Source of the DNA: Niallia taxi
Lineage (GTDB): Bacteria; Bacillota; Bacilli; Bacillales; Cytobacillaceae
NCBI RefSeq assembly: GCF_032818155.1
Contig: NZ_CP102589.1
Coordinates: 2,156,001 to 2,220,000 of the forward strand
Length of the DNA: 64,000 bases
Direction of reading: 5' to 3'
This document shows, piece after piece, positions 36,122 through 45,469 of the stretch. The position numbers and the translations under genes are program-made. The notes under the pieces are model-generated. The model had not been told where the DNA came from, searched no databases, and saw only the letters and a program-made list of their open reading frames with translations. The stretch's first letter is position 1; each line of letters starts with the position of its first letter.

Positions 36122-36412
36122 TTTTCACCATTCACTCCCTTTACTAATAATTATCAGACAAAAAAAGCAAATGGACAATTATGTTTAGGCATTTAATGAT
36201 ATAAATTAAATGTGAGGACTATTGGTAAAAGACATAAAAAAACAGGGTAGTATTGCTGCAAAAAGGGAAGGTCTTCCGTTTATAAAACAGGAATGGCAGA
36301 TTATTGCAATCAGAAATCCAATAAGTTAAAGTATTCAAAGGATGTCGTCTAGAGATATAATAAACTCATTGCAAGCAAAAAAAGAAATATCTCAACTAGG
36401 GTGAAAGAAAAA
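36122..36412. other. Intergenic stretch with repeat-like debris
   Basis: No gene is seen in these 290 bases. GGGTAGTATTGCTGCAAA near 36245 and GGAATGGCAGATTATTGCAA near 36290 resemble decayed ends of the island repeat, with partly complementary TATTGC/GCAATA-type parts. Confidence 0.4.
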
Positions 36413-36604
36413 ATGACGTTACCAGATCTATATTCAAAGTTAGTAATAGCACCTTTATATATTCTTGTATTAGTAATGTCTATTCTTTATCTGTTATTAA
36501 ATTTCAAAAACAAAGGTTTCTTTGCATTTATGTTTAAAATGTATGCAGTATTTATTATAGGTAATTATGTAATAGCACTTTACTATCGTTTCTTAGATAA
36601 ATAA
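36413..36604 (+). CDS. Small membrane protein, unknown
   Basis: The 63-residue protein has two membrane segments (residues 10-28 and 37-57). ATG 36413 follows AGGGTGAAAG; a GTG at 36401 inside that site is unlikely. A terminator follows. No family recognised. Confidence 0.6.
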   Translation: MTLPDLYSKLVIAPLYILVLVMSILYLLLNFKNKGFFAFMFKMYAVFIIGNYVIALYYRFLDK

Positions 36605-36614
36605 ATGGTTTCAA

Positions 36615-36640
36615 TGACCACCTCGTTGGTGGTTTTTTTA
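36615..36640 (+). terminator. Rho-independent terminator
   Basis: ACCACC and GGTGGT with a 5-base loop, followed by seven T. Confidence 0.85.
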
Positions 36641-36649
36641 TGGTACAAA

Positions 36650-36718
36650 CCGGGCAGCATTCCTGTAATAAATGAAAAATAGCTATGGTATAAACGGGGC
36701 AGGTTAGTTGAATAAGAA
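36650..36718. repeat. Island repeat copy
   Basis: GGGCAGCATTCCTGTAATAA (36652 on) to GGGGCAGGTTAGTTGAATAA (near 36696-36715). The left arm complementary to the right end is missing. Confidence 0.78.
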
Positions 36719-36720
36719 AA

Positions 36721-36741
36721 TTAATTGACATTATCAATTAA
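36721..36741 (+). promoter_or_regulatory. 8-5-8 operator before marR
   Basis: TTAATTGA (36721-36728) and TCAATTAA (36734-36741) are exact inverted arms around CATTA. A related site of the same geometry stands before arsN1. Confidence 0.72.
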
Positions 36742-36773
36742 TGACGTTATCATCTAAGTTAGAGGCGATGAAA

Positions 36774-37232
36774 ATGAAAACAAAAGATAAAATACAAATT
36801 CGAGAATTACTACAACAACTAGTTCGTGACTTTGGACTTCTTCAAAAAGATGGTTCTGATTGTTGTGGGATAACAGTAACACAAAGCCATATTGTATATG
36901 AATTGGGCAAATCTCCAAATATTTCTCTTCAGACTTTAGCTGAAAAGCTAATAATGGATACTGGTCTTTTAAGCAGACAAGTAAATAAACTAGTGGAACT
37001 TCAATATATATTAAGGGTTCCAGATCCAAATGATCGGAGATATGTACTTTTATCTTTGACAGAAATAGGTGAAGCAAAAGCTGAAGAAATATCTAACCAA
37101 ATGTTAGAATACTTAGGAAACATCTTTACTCATATTCAAGAAGATAAGCATTCTCAAGTTTTAGAAAGTCTAAGTTTATTGCTTGATGCAATGAATAAAA
37201 ACGATGGATTAGGTAGTTGTGCCACCAGATAG
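36774..37232 (+). CDS. MarR-family regulator of the arsN1 operon
   Basis: The winged-helix protein has about 152 residues from ATG 36774, which is seven bases after AGAGGCG; earlier ATG codons at 36741 and 36768 are worse placed. SLQTLAEKLIMDTGLLSRQVNKLVELQYILR is the helix-turn-helix region and DPNDRRYVLLSLTEIG the wing. A CC pair in KDGSDCCGITVT could sense thiol-reactive metalloids (inference). Operators of equal spacing precede this gene and arsN1, so it likely controls both. A short hairpin overlaps its stop. Confidence 0.85.
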   Translation: MKTKDKIQIRELLQQLVRDFGLLQKDGSDCCGITVTQSHIVYELGKSPNISLQTLAEKLIMDTGLLSRQVNKLVELQYILRVPDPNDRRYVLLSLTEIGEAKAEEISNQMLEYLGNIFTHIQEDKHSQVLESLSLLLDAMNKNDGLGSCATR

Positions 37233-37251
37233 GTGGCTTTCATTAGGTATT

Positions 37252-37272
37252 ATATTTGATAAAGTCAATTAA
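37252..37272 (+). promoter_or_regulatory. 8-5-8 operator before arsN1
   Basis: ATATTTGA (37252-37259), TAAAG and TCAATTAA (37265-37272). The right arm is identical to that at 36734-36741 and the geometry is the same; the left arm is imperfect. Confidence 0.6.
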
Positions 37273-37305
37273 TGTTTAAGTCAAATAAAATAGGAGGGAT
37301 AATAA

Positions 37306-37812
37306 ATGCTTAGGAAAGCTTCGGCAGAAGATTTAAACGAAATACTTGAAATCTATAACCAAGGAATAGAAGACGGATTAGCGACCTTTGAGGAAGATTT
37401 AAAAGACAAGGATTACATGGAGAATTGGTTTGCTGCTCACCAGGGAAGATATGCTGTATTTGTAGCTGTTAATGAAGAGGGGAAAATCACAGGATGGGCA
37501 TCAATAAATCCTTATAATACTAGGGCTGCCTATTATGGGGTAGGAGAACTTTCAATATATATACATAAGGAATTTAGAGGTAAAGGTATTGGTCAAAAAC
37601 TATTACAGGTACTAGAAGACGAGGCAAGATTACAGGAATTTTATAAAATAGTACTCTTTACCTTTCCTATTAATAACTTAGGTCAAGGTCTTTACAGAAA
37701 GTTAAATTATCGGGAGGTTGGTTTATTTAAAAATCAAGGGAGATTAAAAGGGAAATTTGTAGACGTAATGTTAATGGAAAAGTTGTTATTTAACCAAGAA
37801 TATTACTTATAA
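37306..37812 (+). CDS. arsN1: ArsN1-type (phosphinothricin-like) N-acetyltransferase
   Basis: The 168-residue GNAT of the PAT/ArsN1 type opens with LRKASAEDLNEILEIYNQGIEDG, then LATFEED, and has the acetyl-CoA motif IHKEFRGKGIGQKLLQVLEDEA. ArsN1 enzymes acetylate the glutamate-mimicking arsenical antibiotic arsinothricin, and relatives act on phosphinothricin. Placement between a MarR gene and ars genes supports the arsenic role. AGGAGGGATAATA precedes the ATG. Specificity between ArsN1 and PAT is not provable by eye. Confidence 0.78.
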   Translation: MLRKASAEDLNEILEIYNQGIEDGLATFEEDLKDKDYMENWFAAHQGRYAVFVAVNEEGKITGWASINPYNTRAAYYGVGELSIYIHKEFRGKGIGQKLLQVLEDEARLQEFYKIVLFTFPINNLGQGLYRKLNYREVGLFKNQGRLKGKFVDVMLMEKLLFNQEYYL

Positions 37813-37828
37813 AAGGAGTGTAATAAAT

Positions 37829-39199
37829 ATGTCTGAATTTAAAATTTTGTCCAACTGCTGTCAACCATCTTATGCTGTTGAAGAAAAAAGAATAATGGAT
37901 TTAGATTTACCTATAGCTATCATTGGTGCTGGTCCTGTAGGATTAGCTGCTGCAGCTCATTTGATTCAATATAAACAAAAAGTGATTATTTTAGAAGCTG
38001 GAACGGAAGTTGGAGCAAACATTCTTACCTGGAAACATATAAAATTATTCTCACAGTGGAAATATAACATCGATAAAGCAGCATCTTCTTTATTAGAGAA
38101 ATATGAATGGGAAAAACCAAATTTAGAGGAAATACCCACTGGTAAAGAACTCGTGGATAATTACTTAATTCCTTTAACAAAGATTCCAGAAATACGAGAA
38201 GTAATCGCTTTAAATACAAAAGTCATTTCTATAGGTAAAAAAAATACAGATAAAATGAAGACAGCTAACAGAGAGAATGTTCCATTCGTTATTTATACAG
38301 AGCAGAAAGGTACAATTCAAGCAATTGAAGCACGAGCTGTTATTGATGCTACTGGTACTTGGGGAAACCCTAATCCAGCTAACTCCAATGGGGTTTGGCT
38401 AAAATCTGAGGAAAGTCTAAGGGGAAAAGTCTTTTATGGATTACCTGATATCTTGGGAGAAAGTATCAACCGTTACAAAAATAAAAAAGTTGCAGTCGTA
38501 GGAAGTGGGCACTCTGCTATTAATGCTTTGCTTGAATTAGAGAAATTAAAGGAAGAGCATCCAGAAACAGAAATTATATGGATCATTCGGAAAGAACGTG
38601 TAGAGGATGCATATGGTGGAGAAGAAAAGGATGCATTAGAAGCAAGGGGATTATTAGGTAGCAGAATTCATGAAATGGTAGATAAAGGGACAGTCAAAGT
38701 GCATACTTCTTTTAGAATTGAGCAATTGAAAGAGAATAATAACGCAACAATAACGGTTAATGGAGAAGCGAATGGTGTAATATCTGAAATTCAATCAATT
38801 GATGAAGTCATCGTCAACACAGGAAATCGACCTAATTATTCTTTCTTAAATGAATTACGAACAAAAGTTGATTTTGCTACTGAAAGTGTAGCAGCCATTT
38901 CTGATTTAATTGATCCTAATCTTCACAGCTGTGGAACAGTCCGCCCTCATGGTGAAAAAGAATTGAGACAACCGGAGAAGAACCTATATATAGTTGGATC
39001 TAAAAGCTATGGTAGGGCACCGACCTTTTTAATGGCAACGGGGTATGAACAGGTACGTTCAATAGCTGCATATATGGCAGGGGATATAGAAGCTTCGAAA
39101 AAAGTAGCATTAGATTTACCTGAAACAGGGGTTTGTAGTGTAAATTTCGTAAATGCTAAAAGTGTTAATAGCTGTGATACAGACACTTGTTGCTCCTAA
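37829..39199 (+). CDS. arsO: ArsO-like FAD/NAD(P)-dependent oxidoreductase
   Basis: The 456-residue flavoprotein has an FAD-binding loop IIGAGPVGLAAAAHL at about 31-45 and a second dinucleotide loop VAVVGSGHSAINALLELE. An N-terminal CC pair (SNCCQPS) and a C-terminal tail CDTDTCC could bind As(III) or other thiophilic ions. Flavin monooxygenases called ArsO are common in ars operons of bacilli and are linked to organoarsenical or arsenite handling; the reaction is not settled. It starts 16 bases after arsN1, so the two form one transcript. Confidence 0.8.
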   Translation: MSEFKILSNCCQPSYAVEEKRIMDLDLPIAIIGAGPVGLAAAAHLIQYKQKVIILEAGTEVGANILTWKHIKLFSQWKYNIDKAASSLLEKYEWEKPNLEEIPTGKELVDNYLIPLTKIPEIREVIALNTKVISIGKKNTDKMKTANRENVPFVIYTEQKGTIQAIEARAVIDATGTWGNPNPANSNGVWLKSEESLRGKVFYGLPDILGESINRYKNKKVAVVGSGHSAINALLELEKLKEEHPETEIIWIIRKERVEDAYGGEEKDALEARGLLGSRIHEMVDKGTVKVHTSFRIEQLKENNNATITVNGEANGVISEIQSIDEVIVNTGNRPNYSFLNELRTKVDFATESVAAISDLIDPNLHSCGTVRPHGEKELRQPEKNLYIVGSKSYGRAPTFLMATGYEQVRSIAAYMAGDIEASKKVALDLPETGVCSVNFVNAKSVNSCDTDTCCS

Positions 39200-39233
39200 T
39201 ATCCGAATAAATATAAATATGAATAAATGAGCA

Positions 39234-39272
39234 AAAAGGGTAAATGTAATTAGTATTGACATTTACCCTTTT
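39234..39272 (+). terminator. Terminator after arsO, overlapping the arsR promoter
   Basis: AAAAGGGTAAATGT (39234-39247) and ACATTTACCCTTTT (39259-39272) are exact 14-base arms. The right arm contains the start of the arsR -35 region. Confidence 0.85.
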
Positions 39273-39308
39273 CCTTTATTAATATATAAGCATATAATTA
39301 TATAGTGA
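39256..39308 (+). promoter_or_regulatory. arsR promoter and A+T-rich operator
   Basis: TTGACA (39256-39261) and TAATAT (39280-39285, 18-base spacing; TTAATA at 17) form the promoter. The following ATATATAAGCATATAATTAT (39282 on) is an imperfect dyad that fits an ArsR site. Confidence 0.65.
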
Positions 39309-39338
39309 ATTAACCTATGAAAGGTGGTCGTAATCATT

Positions 39339-39686
39339 ATGAAAGAGGACAAATCTCAAGACTTAAAAGAGACTGCAATTGTGCTAAAACTTTTAGGGGA
39401 TAAAACCAGATTAACCATGGTGAACATGTTAGCTGAACAAGAATGCTGTGTATGTGAATTTGTTGAAATTTTTCAAATGTCCCAACCTGCAATCAGTCAG
39501 CATCTTAGAAAGTTAAGGGATATTGGGATTGTGAAAGAACAAAGAAAAGGGCAATGGGTAGTCTATTCTCTAAATACAGAAAGTGAATATTACTTACTGA
39601 CAAAAGATATTTTAAAACATGTACCGAGTGAACGAGATAAGTTTGTTTGGCTAGAGAAAAATGGATTGAGAATTATATGTAATTAA
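39339..39686 (+). CDS. arsR: Arsenic-responsive ArsR repressor
   Basis: The 115-residue ArsR/SmtB winged-helix repressor has the As(III)-binding cysteines in the DNA-recognition helix region (Cys36, Cys37 and Cys39 in QECCVCEF). [31 protein letters not shown] forms the helix-turn-helix and wing. It releases the operator on binding As(III) or Sb(III). ATG 39339 is preferred to a codon at 39324, which lacks a site. It is the first gene of an arsR-arsB transcript. Confidence 0.92.
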   Translation: MKEDKSQDLKETAIVLKLLGDKTRLTMVNMLAEQECCVCEFVEIFQMSQPAISQHLRKLRDIGIVKEQRKGQWVVYSLNTESEYYLLTKDILKHVPSERDKFVWLEKNGLRIICN

Positions 39687-39700
39687 CGGAGGTTAAAACT

Positions 39701-40999
39701 TTGCTACATACTTTATTAGCTATAATTATCTTTTTAATAACACTGACATTAGTTATCTGGCAACCGAAAAATCTTTCAATTGGTTGGTCAGCATGTGGCG
39801 GGGCTATATTAGCTCTTCTAGTTGGTGTTGTTGATTTCAATGATGTCGTTGACGTTACGGGTATTGTATGGAATGCAACACTGGCATTTGTTGCTATCAT
39901 TATTATTTCATTAATCTTAGATGAAATTGGTTTTTTTGAATGGGCAGCTTTACATATGGCAAGAGCGGCTGGTGGTAACGGTTTAAAGATGTTTGTTTAC
40001 GTTGCTATTTTAGGGGCTATTGTTGCTGCGTTTTTCGCAAATGATGGGGCAGCACTAATTTTAACACCAATCGTTTTAGCGATGGTTAGGGCGTTAAAGT
40101 TAGACGAGAAAATGGTTTTTCCGTTTATCATTGCAAGTGGTTTTATTGCCGATACTACATCTTTACCTTTAGTAGTAAGTAATTTGGTGAACATAGTCTC
40201 AGCTGATTTCTTTAATATAGGATTTGTAGAGTATGCATCCCGAATGATTGTTCCTAATATTTTTTCTTTATTAGCGAGTATCCTTGTGTTGTATTTATAC
40301 TTCCGTAAAAGAATTCCAAAGGTTTATGATTTAAACCAATTAAAAGTACCAAAAGATGCAATTAAAGATCTAAAAATGTTTCGTTTATCCTGGTTGATTT
40401 TAGCTGTATTGCTTGTTGGCTATTTCGTGAGCGAATTCCTGTCGATTCCAGTCTCACTCATCGCTGGTGTAATTGCGATTATTTTCCTTATATTTGCAAG
40501 AAGAAGCTCTGCGGTATCTATTAAGAAAGTAGTGAATGGAGCTCCATGGGCAATTGTATTTTTCTCAATTGGGATGTATGTCGTAATTTATGGATTACGT
40601 AATGTTGGTTTAACTGACCTGCTTTCGAGTGTTATTCAAGCAGCTGCGGATCAAGGGTTGTTTGTAGGAACTTTGGGTATGGGATTCATCGCGGCTATTA
40701 TATCTTCCATTATGAATAATATGCCAACGGTACTTATTGATGCTTTAGCAATTGCAGATACAAGTGCTACTGGAGTAATAAAAGAAGGGTTAATTTATGC
40801 GAATGTTATTGGTTCAGATTTAGGTCCTAAGATTACACCAATCGGTTCATTAGCAACATTATTATGGCTTCATGTTTTATCTCAAAAAGGCGTAAAAATA
40901 TCATGGGGGACTTATTTTAAAACAGGTATTGTCTTAACTATTCCAACTCTTTTGATAACCCTAATCGGCTTATATCTGTGGCTTTCTATACTTTCATAA
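39701..40999 (+). CDS. arsB: Arsenite efflux pump ArsB
   Basis: The 432-residue membrane protein of the ArsB family has about 12 segments. Typical blocks are [40 protein letters not shown] and [10 protein letters not shown], and [20 protein letters not shown] is the second repeat signature. It extrudes As(OH)3/Sb(OH)3 in exchange for protons. TTG start behind ACGGAGG, 14 bases after arsR. No arsA ATPase is seen, so it probably works alone. Confidence 0.95.
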   Translation: MLHTLLAIIIFLITLTLVIWQPKNLSIGWSACGGAILALLVGVVDFNDVVDVTGIVWNATLAFVAIIIISLILDEIGFFEWAALHMARAAGGNGLKMFVYVAILGAIVAAFFANDGAALILTPIVLAMVRALKLDEKMVFPFIIASGFIADTTSLPLVVSNLVNIVSADFFNIGFVEYASRMIVPNIFSLLASILVLYLYFRKRIPKVYDLNQLKVPKDAIKDLKMFRLSWLILAVLLVGYFVSEFLSIPVSLIAGVIAIIFLIFARRSSAVSIKKVVNGAPWAIVFFSIGMYVVIYGLRNVGLTDLLSSVIQAAADQGLFVGTLGMGFIAAIISSIMNNMPTVLIDALAIADTSATGVIKEGLIYANVIGSDLGPKITPIGSLATLLWLHVLSQKGVKISWGTYFKTGIVLTIPTLLITLIGLYLWLSILS

Positions 41000-41057
41000 T
41001 TGAAAAGGAATAGTTAATTACACAAAGAATATTGATACTAATTTTGGAGGATTAATC

Positions 41058-42701
41058 ATGAAAGTACTTATTATAGGATCTGTTGCAGCAGGAACATCAG
41101 TAGCGGCAAAAGCACGTAGGAACGATGAAAATGCTGAAATAACTCTCTATATCGCAGACTACGACATTTCTTATTCCATATGTGGTATTCCTTATTTTCT
41201 AGGTGGAGAAGTAGAGGATATAGAAACGTTGACTCCAAGAAGTGCTGCTTGGTTTAAAAAGCGGTACAATGTAGATATTTTTACTCGTCATGAAGTAACT
41301 ACAATTGATGCAAAGAGGAAGAAAGTTCAAGTTAAGAACTTAGATACAAATGAAATAAAAGAAGACACATACGATGTCCTAGTTTTTGCAACAGGAGCTT
41401 CTCCAATAACTCCTGATATTAATGGCGTTGATAGTGAGCATGTTTTCCAGGTGCGTACCATACAAAATACAGCAGCAATTGATCAATATATGAAAGCAAA
41501 CCAACCAAAGAAAGCAACGATAATTGGAGCTGGATATATTGGATTAGAAATGGCAGAGCAACTAACTCATCGGGGCTTAGATGTCACAATAGTTCAACGT
41601 AGTAATCATGTAATGGCTCACCTTGATAAGGATATGGCTTCTCGTGTGGAAGAACATTTAATGAAAAAAGGAGTAAACCTCATCTTAAATGATGAAGTAA
41701 CTGCTATAAGTAAGAAAGAAGTACAAACTAAATTAGGAAAATCAATTGAAACGGATATTGTGATATTAGCAACAGGGGTTCGTCCAAACACTCAATTGGC
41801 TAAGGATATCGGAGTAGAAATTGGTACTACTGGTGCAATCGCAGTTAACACTAAAATGCAAACTAATCTTCCTGATGTATATGCTGTTGGTGATGTTGCT
41901 GAAAGTTACTCTGTAATTACAGGAAAACCGATCTATCGTCCATTGGGAAGTACAGCTAATAAAATGGGAAGAATAGCTGGAGATGTAATAACAGGTGGCT
42001 CTTTAGAACATCGAGGTATTTTAGGCACTGGCATACTACGTGTATTTGATTTAGCTGTTGGTCAAACAGGTATGAATGAAGTGGAAGCTTTAGAAGAAGG
42101 CTATGATATTGAAATACTTCATAATATTAAACCAGCCAGAGCAGAGTACCTCGGCGGAAAAGAAATAGTCATTAAGGCAATTGCAGATAGAGAAACAGGC
42201 AGGGTTTTAGGTGTACAAATAGTAGGGGAAGAAGGAGTCGATAAACGAATTGATGTCTTTGTAACAGCTCTTACGTTTAAAGCAAAAGCAGAAGACTTAT
42301 TCCATCTTGATCTTGCCTACGCACCACCATTCAGCACAACAAAAGATCCAGTTATGTATACTGGAATGGCCTTACAAAATGCTATTGATAAGAAAAATAA
42401 GCTAATCACACCCAAGGAACTAACGGAAAGAATAGAAAAGGGAGAATCTATTCAAGTTATTGATACACGTGCACCAAAACAATATAATGTATCAAAAGTG
42501 GCGACTGCAATAAATATACCACTAGGCGAATTGCGTGAGAAATGTAAAGAACTTGATCCTAATTTGCCAACAGTAACTTACTGTAATGGTGGAGTAACTG
42601 GGAATGCTGCACAAAATGTGATGCGTAATTTAGGGTTTGAAGATATTTATAACCTTTCAGGTGGAAATAAGAATTACCAAAATTATATGAAAAACAAATA
42701 A
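41058..42701 (+). CDS. CoA-disulfide reductase with C-terminal rhodanese domain
   Basis: The 547-residue CoADR-RHD flavoprotein has an FAD loop IIGSVAAGTSVAAKA (5-19), the active Cys42 in ISYSICGIPYFLGG and an NAD loop IIGAGYIGLEMAEQL. A dimerisation domain follows, then a rhodanese domain from about residue 450 with the catalytic Cys in TYCNGGVTGNAAQNV. Such enzymes reduce CoA-disulfide, polysulfides or persulfides. TTGGAGGATTAATC precedes the ATG, 58 bases after arsB, with no terminator between, so it joins the arsRB transcript. In that setting it may restore low-molecular-weight thiols oxidised or trapped during arsenic stress (inference). Confidence 0.9.
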   Translation: MKVLIIGSVAAGTSVAAKARRNDENAEITLYIADYDISYSICGIPYFLGGEVEDIETLTPRSAAWFKKRYNVDIFTRHEVTTIDAKRKKVQVKNLDTNEIKEDTYDVLVFATGASPITPDINGVDSEHVFQVRTIQNTAAIDQYMKANQPKKATIIGAGYIGLEMAEQLTHRGLDVTIVQRSNHVMAHLDKDMASRVEEHLMKKGVNLILNDEVTAISKKEVQTKLGKSIETDIVILATGVRPNTQLAKDIGVEIGTTGAIAVNTKMQTNLPDVYAVGDVAESYSVITGKPIYRPLGSTANKMGRIAGDVITGGSLEHRGILGTGILRVFDLAVGQTGMNEVEALEEGYDIEILHNIKPARAEYLGGKEIVIKAIADRETGRVLGVQIVGEEGVDKRIDVFVTALTFKAKAEDLFHLDLAYAPPFSTTKDPVMYTGMALQNAIDKKNKLITPKELTERIEKGESIQVIDTRAPKQYNVSKVATAINIPLGELREKCKELDPNLPTVTYCNGGVTGNAAQNVMRNLGFEDIYNLSGGNKNYQNYMKNK

Positions 42702-42710
42702 TTAACAGAC

Positions 42711-42743
42711 AATAAGATCTTAGGATTACCTAGGGTCTTTTTT
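42711..42743 (+). terminator. Terminator of the arsRB-CoADR transcript
   Basis: AAGATCTTAGG and CCTAGGGTCTT form a stem (one mismatch) followed by six T. Confidence 0.8.
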
Positions 42744-42748
42744 CATAT

Positions 42749-42805
42749 CAGCATTCTTGTAATAAATATATAAATAGCTTATGGAAGACAAGAGGCAGGT
42801 TAGTT
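42749..42805. repeat. Island repeat copy interrupted by the intron
   Basis: CAGCATTCTTGTAATAAATA (42749 on) to AGGCAGGTTAGTT (42793-42805). The group II intron begins at the next base, just where other copies continue with GAATAAG. Confidence 0.78.
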
Positions 42806-43560
42806 GTGCGAAATGTTCCTAGTTTAAATGGAGGATGGATACATTACTCCGGTAAAGATTAGGCAGTTCCTTTCGGAACTGAAGGGTTATATCAAAGAAT
42901 CAAATGATGAGGTAACGCTCGGAAGGGTTCTCTCTTAGTCGAATAGCACTGATTTAGTAAGGATGAAAGTGTTATAAGCTCGATGAAAAGGCATGAGAAA
43001 TTACCGTATCAGTTCGGCTGACGAAAGCCTACTCGATGGAGTGGTGTAATTCATGGTGCTTGAGTTGAATGAATATGGTGAGAATGCGAAAAAACCTAAA
43101 AGTAAAGGTTAAGCTGACAAATTTCTGAATGTACGGGTCTATAACTGCGATACATAGAAATGTGTATATCACCAAATTGTGAGGTTAGCTGTGGGTGAGT
43201 AAGAATAACTAATATAAAAACCCATGATACGTTACAGGCGTATGAACGTTAACAGGCTTAAAGGAAGCACCTAAGTTCATTCTATAATAGATATAACTCA
43301 ACGTTGTAAACTGATAACGTGGAGGACTTACTTCTAATGAAACGATGACAAGGAAAGCAATAATGATACTAGTTACTGCATAACTTGTCTTTATATCAGT
43401 GAAAGTGGTGGCACAGTACCTATGAAATGTCTAATCCACATGGAGGGATAGCCACTAGACTAATAAAGATTTATTGAACCAAGTAAGGCAGTTCTTTATC
43501 GATTAATAAGGTTCTCGTAAGACTAAAAGAGGTTTAACTCCGAAAGGAGTCACCAACTTA

Positions 43561-45372
43561 TTGAAACGGAAGAAATTGAGGCACAGCGAGTATTATAGTA
43601 TGCAAGATTGTTTTGACAGACTATATTCTCAAAGTGTCAGTGGTCATAGCTTCTATGAATTAACAGAATTAATGAGTTCTCAAGATAATATACGACTTGC
43701 CTACCGGAACATTAAAAGGAACACTGGTAGTAAAACTGGTGGAACTGACAAGTTAACAATTAATGATATTTTGCATTTAACAGTAGAAGATGTAATAGCA
43801 AAGGTTCAATCTATGTTTAAAAGGTATGAACCACAAACAGTAAGGCGCGTATTTATTCCAAAAGGAAATGGGAAAACTAGACCTTTGGGTATTCCAACCA
43901 TATGGGATAGAATTTTTCAACAGTGCATACTTCAAATTTTAGAGCCAATTTGCGAAGCAAAATTCCATAAACATAGTTATGGATTTAGACCGAATCGCAG
44001 CACGCATCATGCCAAAGCCAGACTTGAGTTTCTCATTAACCAATCGGGCCTATATCATTGTGTTGATGTGGATATTAAAGGATTCTTTGATAACGTTAAT
44101 CATAGCAAGCTTTTGAAGCAAATGTGGTCTATAGGTATTAGGGATAAATCACTTCTTTCCATTATATCTAGGCTACTTAAAGCAGAGATTGAAGGGGAAG
44201 GAGTACCTATTAAAGGTACTCCGCAAGGAGGTATACTGTCACCTTTATTATCTAACATTGTGTTAAATGAATTAGATTGGTGGGTTAGTGACCAATGGGA
44301 AACGTTTGAAAGCAGATATACCTATTCCACCTCTGGTAATAAATATCAGCAGCTAAAGAAAACGTCGTTAAAAGAATGTTTTATCATCCGTTATGCGGAC
44401 GATTTTAAGGTACTGTGCAGAACTAGGTCACAAGCAATAAGAATGAATTACGCATTGAGAGATTTCTTGAGAAAAAGACTGCAGTTGGAAACTAGCGAGG
44501 AGAAATCGAAAGTAATAAATCTAAAGAAAAACTCTTCCGAGTTCCTTGGATTCTTAATAAAGGCTGTAAGGAAAGGAAAAACAAGGTTTGGTTATGTAGC
44601 GAGGTCTGATATGTCCAAAAAGGCTAAAGAAAATACCTCCCGACAGATTAAAAAGGCTATAAAAGTAGTCAAAAGAAAACCTTGTGCTGAAACTGTTTGG
44701 AATTTCAATACTGTCGTTATGGGTATCCAAAACTATTACGCTTTCGCAACAAACATTACTATTAATCTTAATCAGTTAAACGCTCATCTTCGTAAATCGA
44801 TATATAATCAATTAAAGAACATTAGAACAGAGGCAAGTATTCATGATATGACAAAAACCTTACAGAAGAGGTACAAGGGTTATAATGTGAGACTATTTAA
44901 GATACAACAGATGGTATTTGTCCCCATACATGCCCAGCGTTGGAGAACTCCACTGTGTTTCTCGCAAACGATTTGTAACTTTACTACCGAAGGTAGAGAT
45001 AAAATACACAATAGCCTGAAAGCTATTGATAAAACAACGCTCTCTTATATCATGAAAAACTACATTCCAAACAGAACAATTGAGTACAATGACAACAGAA
45101 TCAGTAAGTTTATCGCACAATATGGAAAATGTGCCATATTAGATGAAAAGTTAGGAATTAATGAATGGCACTGCCATCATATAACTCCTTTTTCACTGTC
45201 CAGAGATGACAGTTATTCAAACTTGATTGTTGTTCATAAAGCAATACATCAGTTGATACATCTAAGAGACAAAGTTAAAATAAAAAATCTTTTACAATCT
45301 TTAAATCTAGATAGAAAGCAGAAAGAAAAAGTAAATAAACTACGATTAAAATGTCAAAATGAAATTATCTAA
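43561..45372 (+). CDS. ltrA: Group II intron reverse transcriptase/maturase with HNH endonuclease
   Basis: The 603-residue intron-encoded protein starts at TTG behind AAAGGAG. RT blocks include FIPKGNGKTRPLGIP, YGFRPNRSTHHAKA, VDVDIKGFFDNV, GTPQGGILSPLLSNIVL and YADD at 278-281 (catalytic Asp pair). The X/maturase domain covers about 360-470. The C-terminal HNH nuclease has CHHITPF (538-544) and NLIVVHKAIHQLIH. It assists splicing and retrohoming. The presence of HNH argues against class C introns, which lack an endonuclease. Confidence 0.93.
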   Translation: MKRKKLRHSEYYSMQDCFDRLYSQSVSGHSFYELTELMSSQDNIRLAYRNIKRNTGSKTGGTDKLTINDILHLTVEDVIAKVQSMFKRYEPQTVRRVFIPKGNGKTRPLGIPTIWDRIFQQCILQILEPICEAKFHKHSYGFRPNRSTHHAKARLEFLINQSGLYHCVDVDIKGFFDNVNHSKLLKQMWSIGIRDKSLLSIISRLLKAEIEGEGVPIKGTPQGGILSPLLSNIVLNELDWWVSDQWETFESRYTYSTSGNKYQQLKKTSLKECFIIRYADDFKVLCRTRSQAIRMNYALRDFLRKRLQLETSEEKSKVINLKKNSSEFLGFLIKAVRKGKTRFGYVARSDMSKKAKENTSRQIKKAIKVVKRKPCAETVWNFNTVVMGIQNYYAFATNITINLNQLNAHLRKSIYNQLKNIRTEASIHDMTKTLQKRYKGYNVRLFKIQQMVFVPIHAQRWRTPLCFSQTICNFTTEGRDKIHNSLKAIDKTTLSYIMKNYIPNRTIEYNDNRISKFIAQYGKCAILDEKLGINEWHCHHITPFSLSRDDSYSNLIVVHKAIHQLIHLRDKVKIKNLLQSLNLDRKQKEKVNKLRLKCQNEII

Positions 45373-45435
45373 CATTGGAATCCAGCACTCTAACTGCTTA
45401 AATACATAGAAAACAATAAATTGGTTTAGTTGGAA

Positions 45436-45469
45436 CGCCGTATGCGGTGAAAGTCGCACGTACGGTGTG
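45436..45469 (+). ncRNA. Group II intron domain V
   Basis: CGCCGTATGCGG, a GAAA tetraloop-type turn (GTGAAAGTCGCAC) and GTACGGTGTG fold as the conserved 34-base catalytic hairpin of group II ribozymes. Confidence 0.9.
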
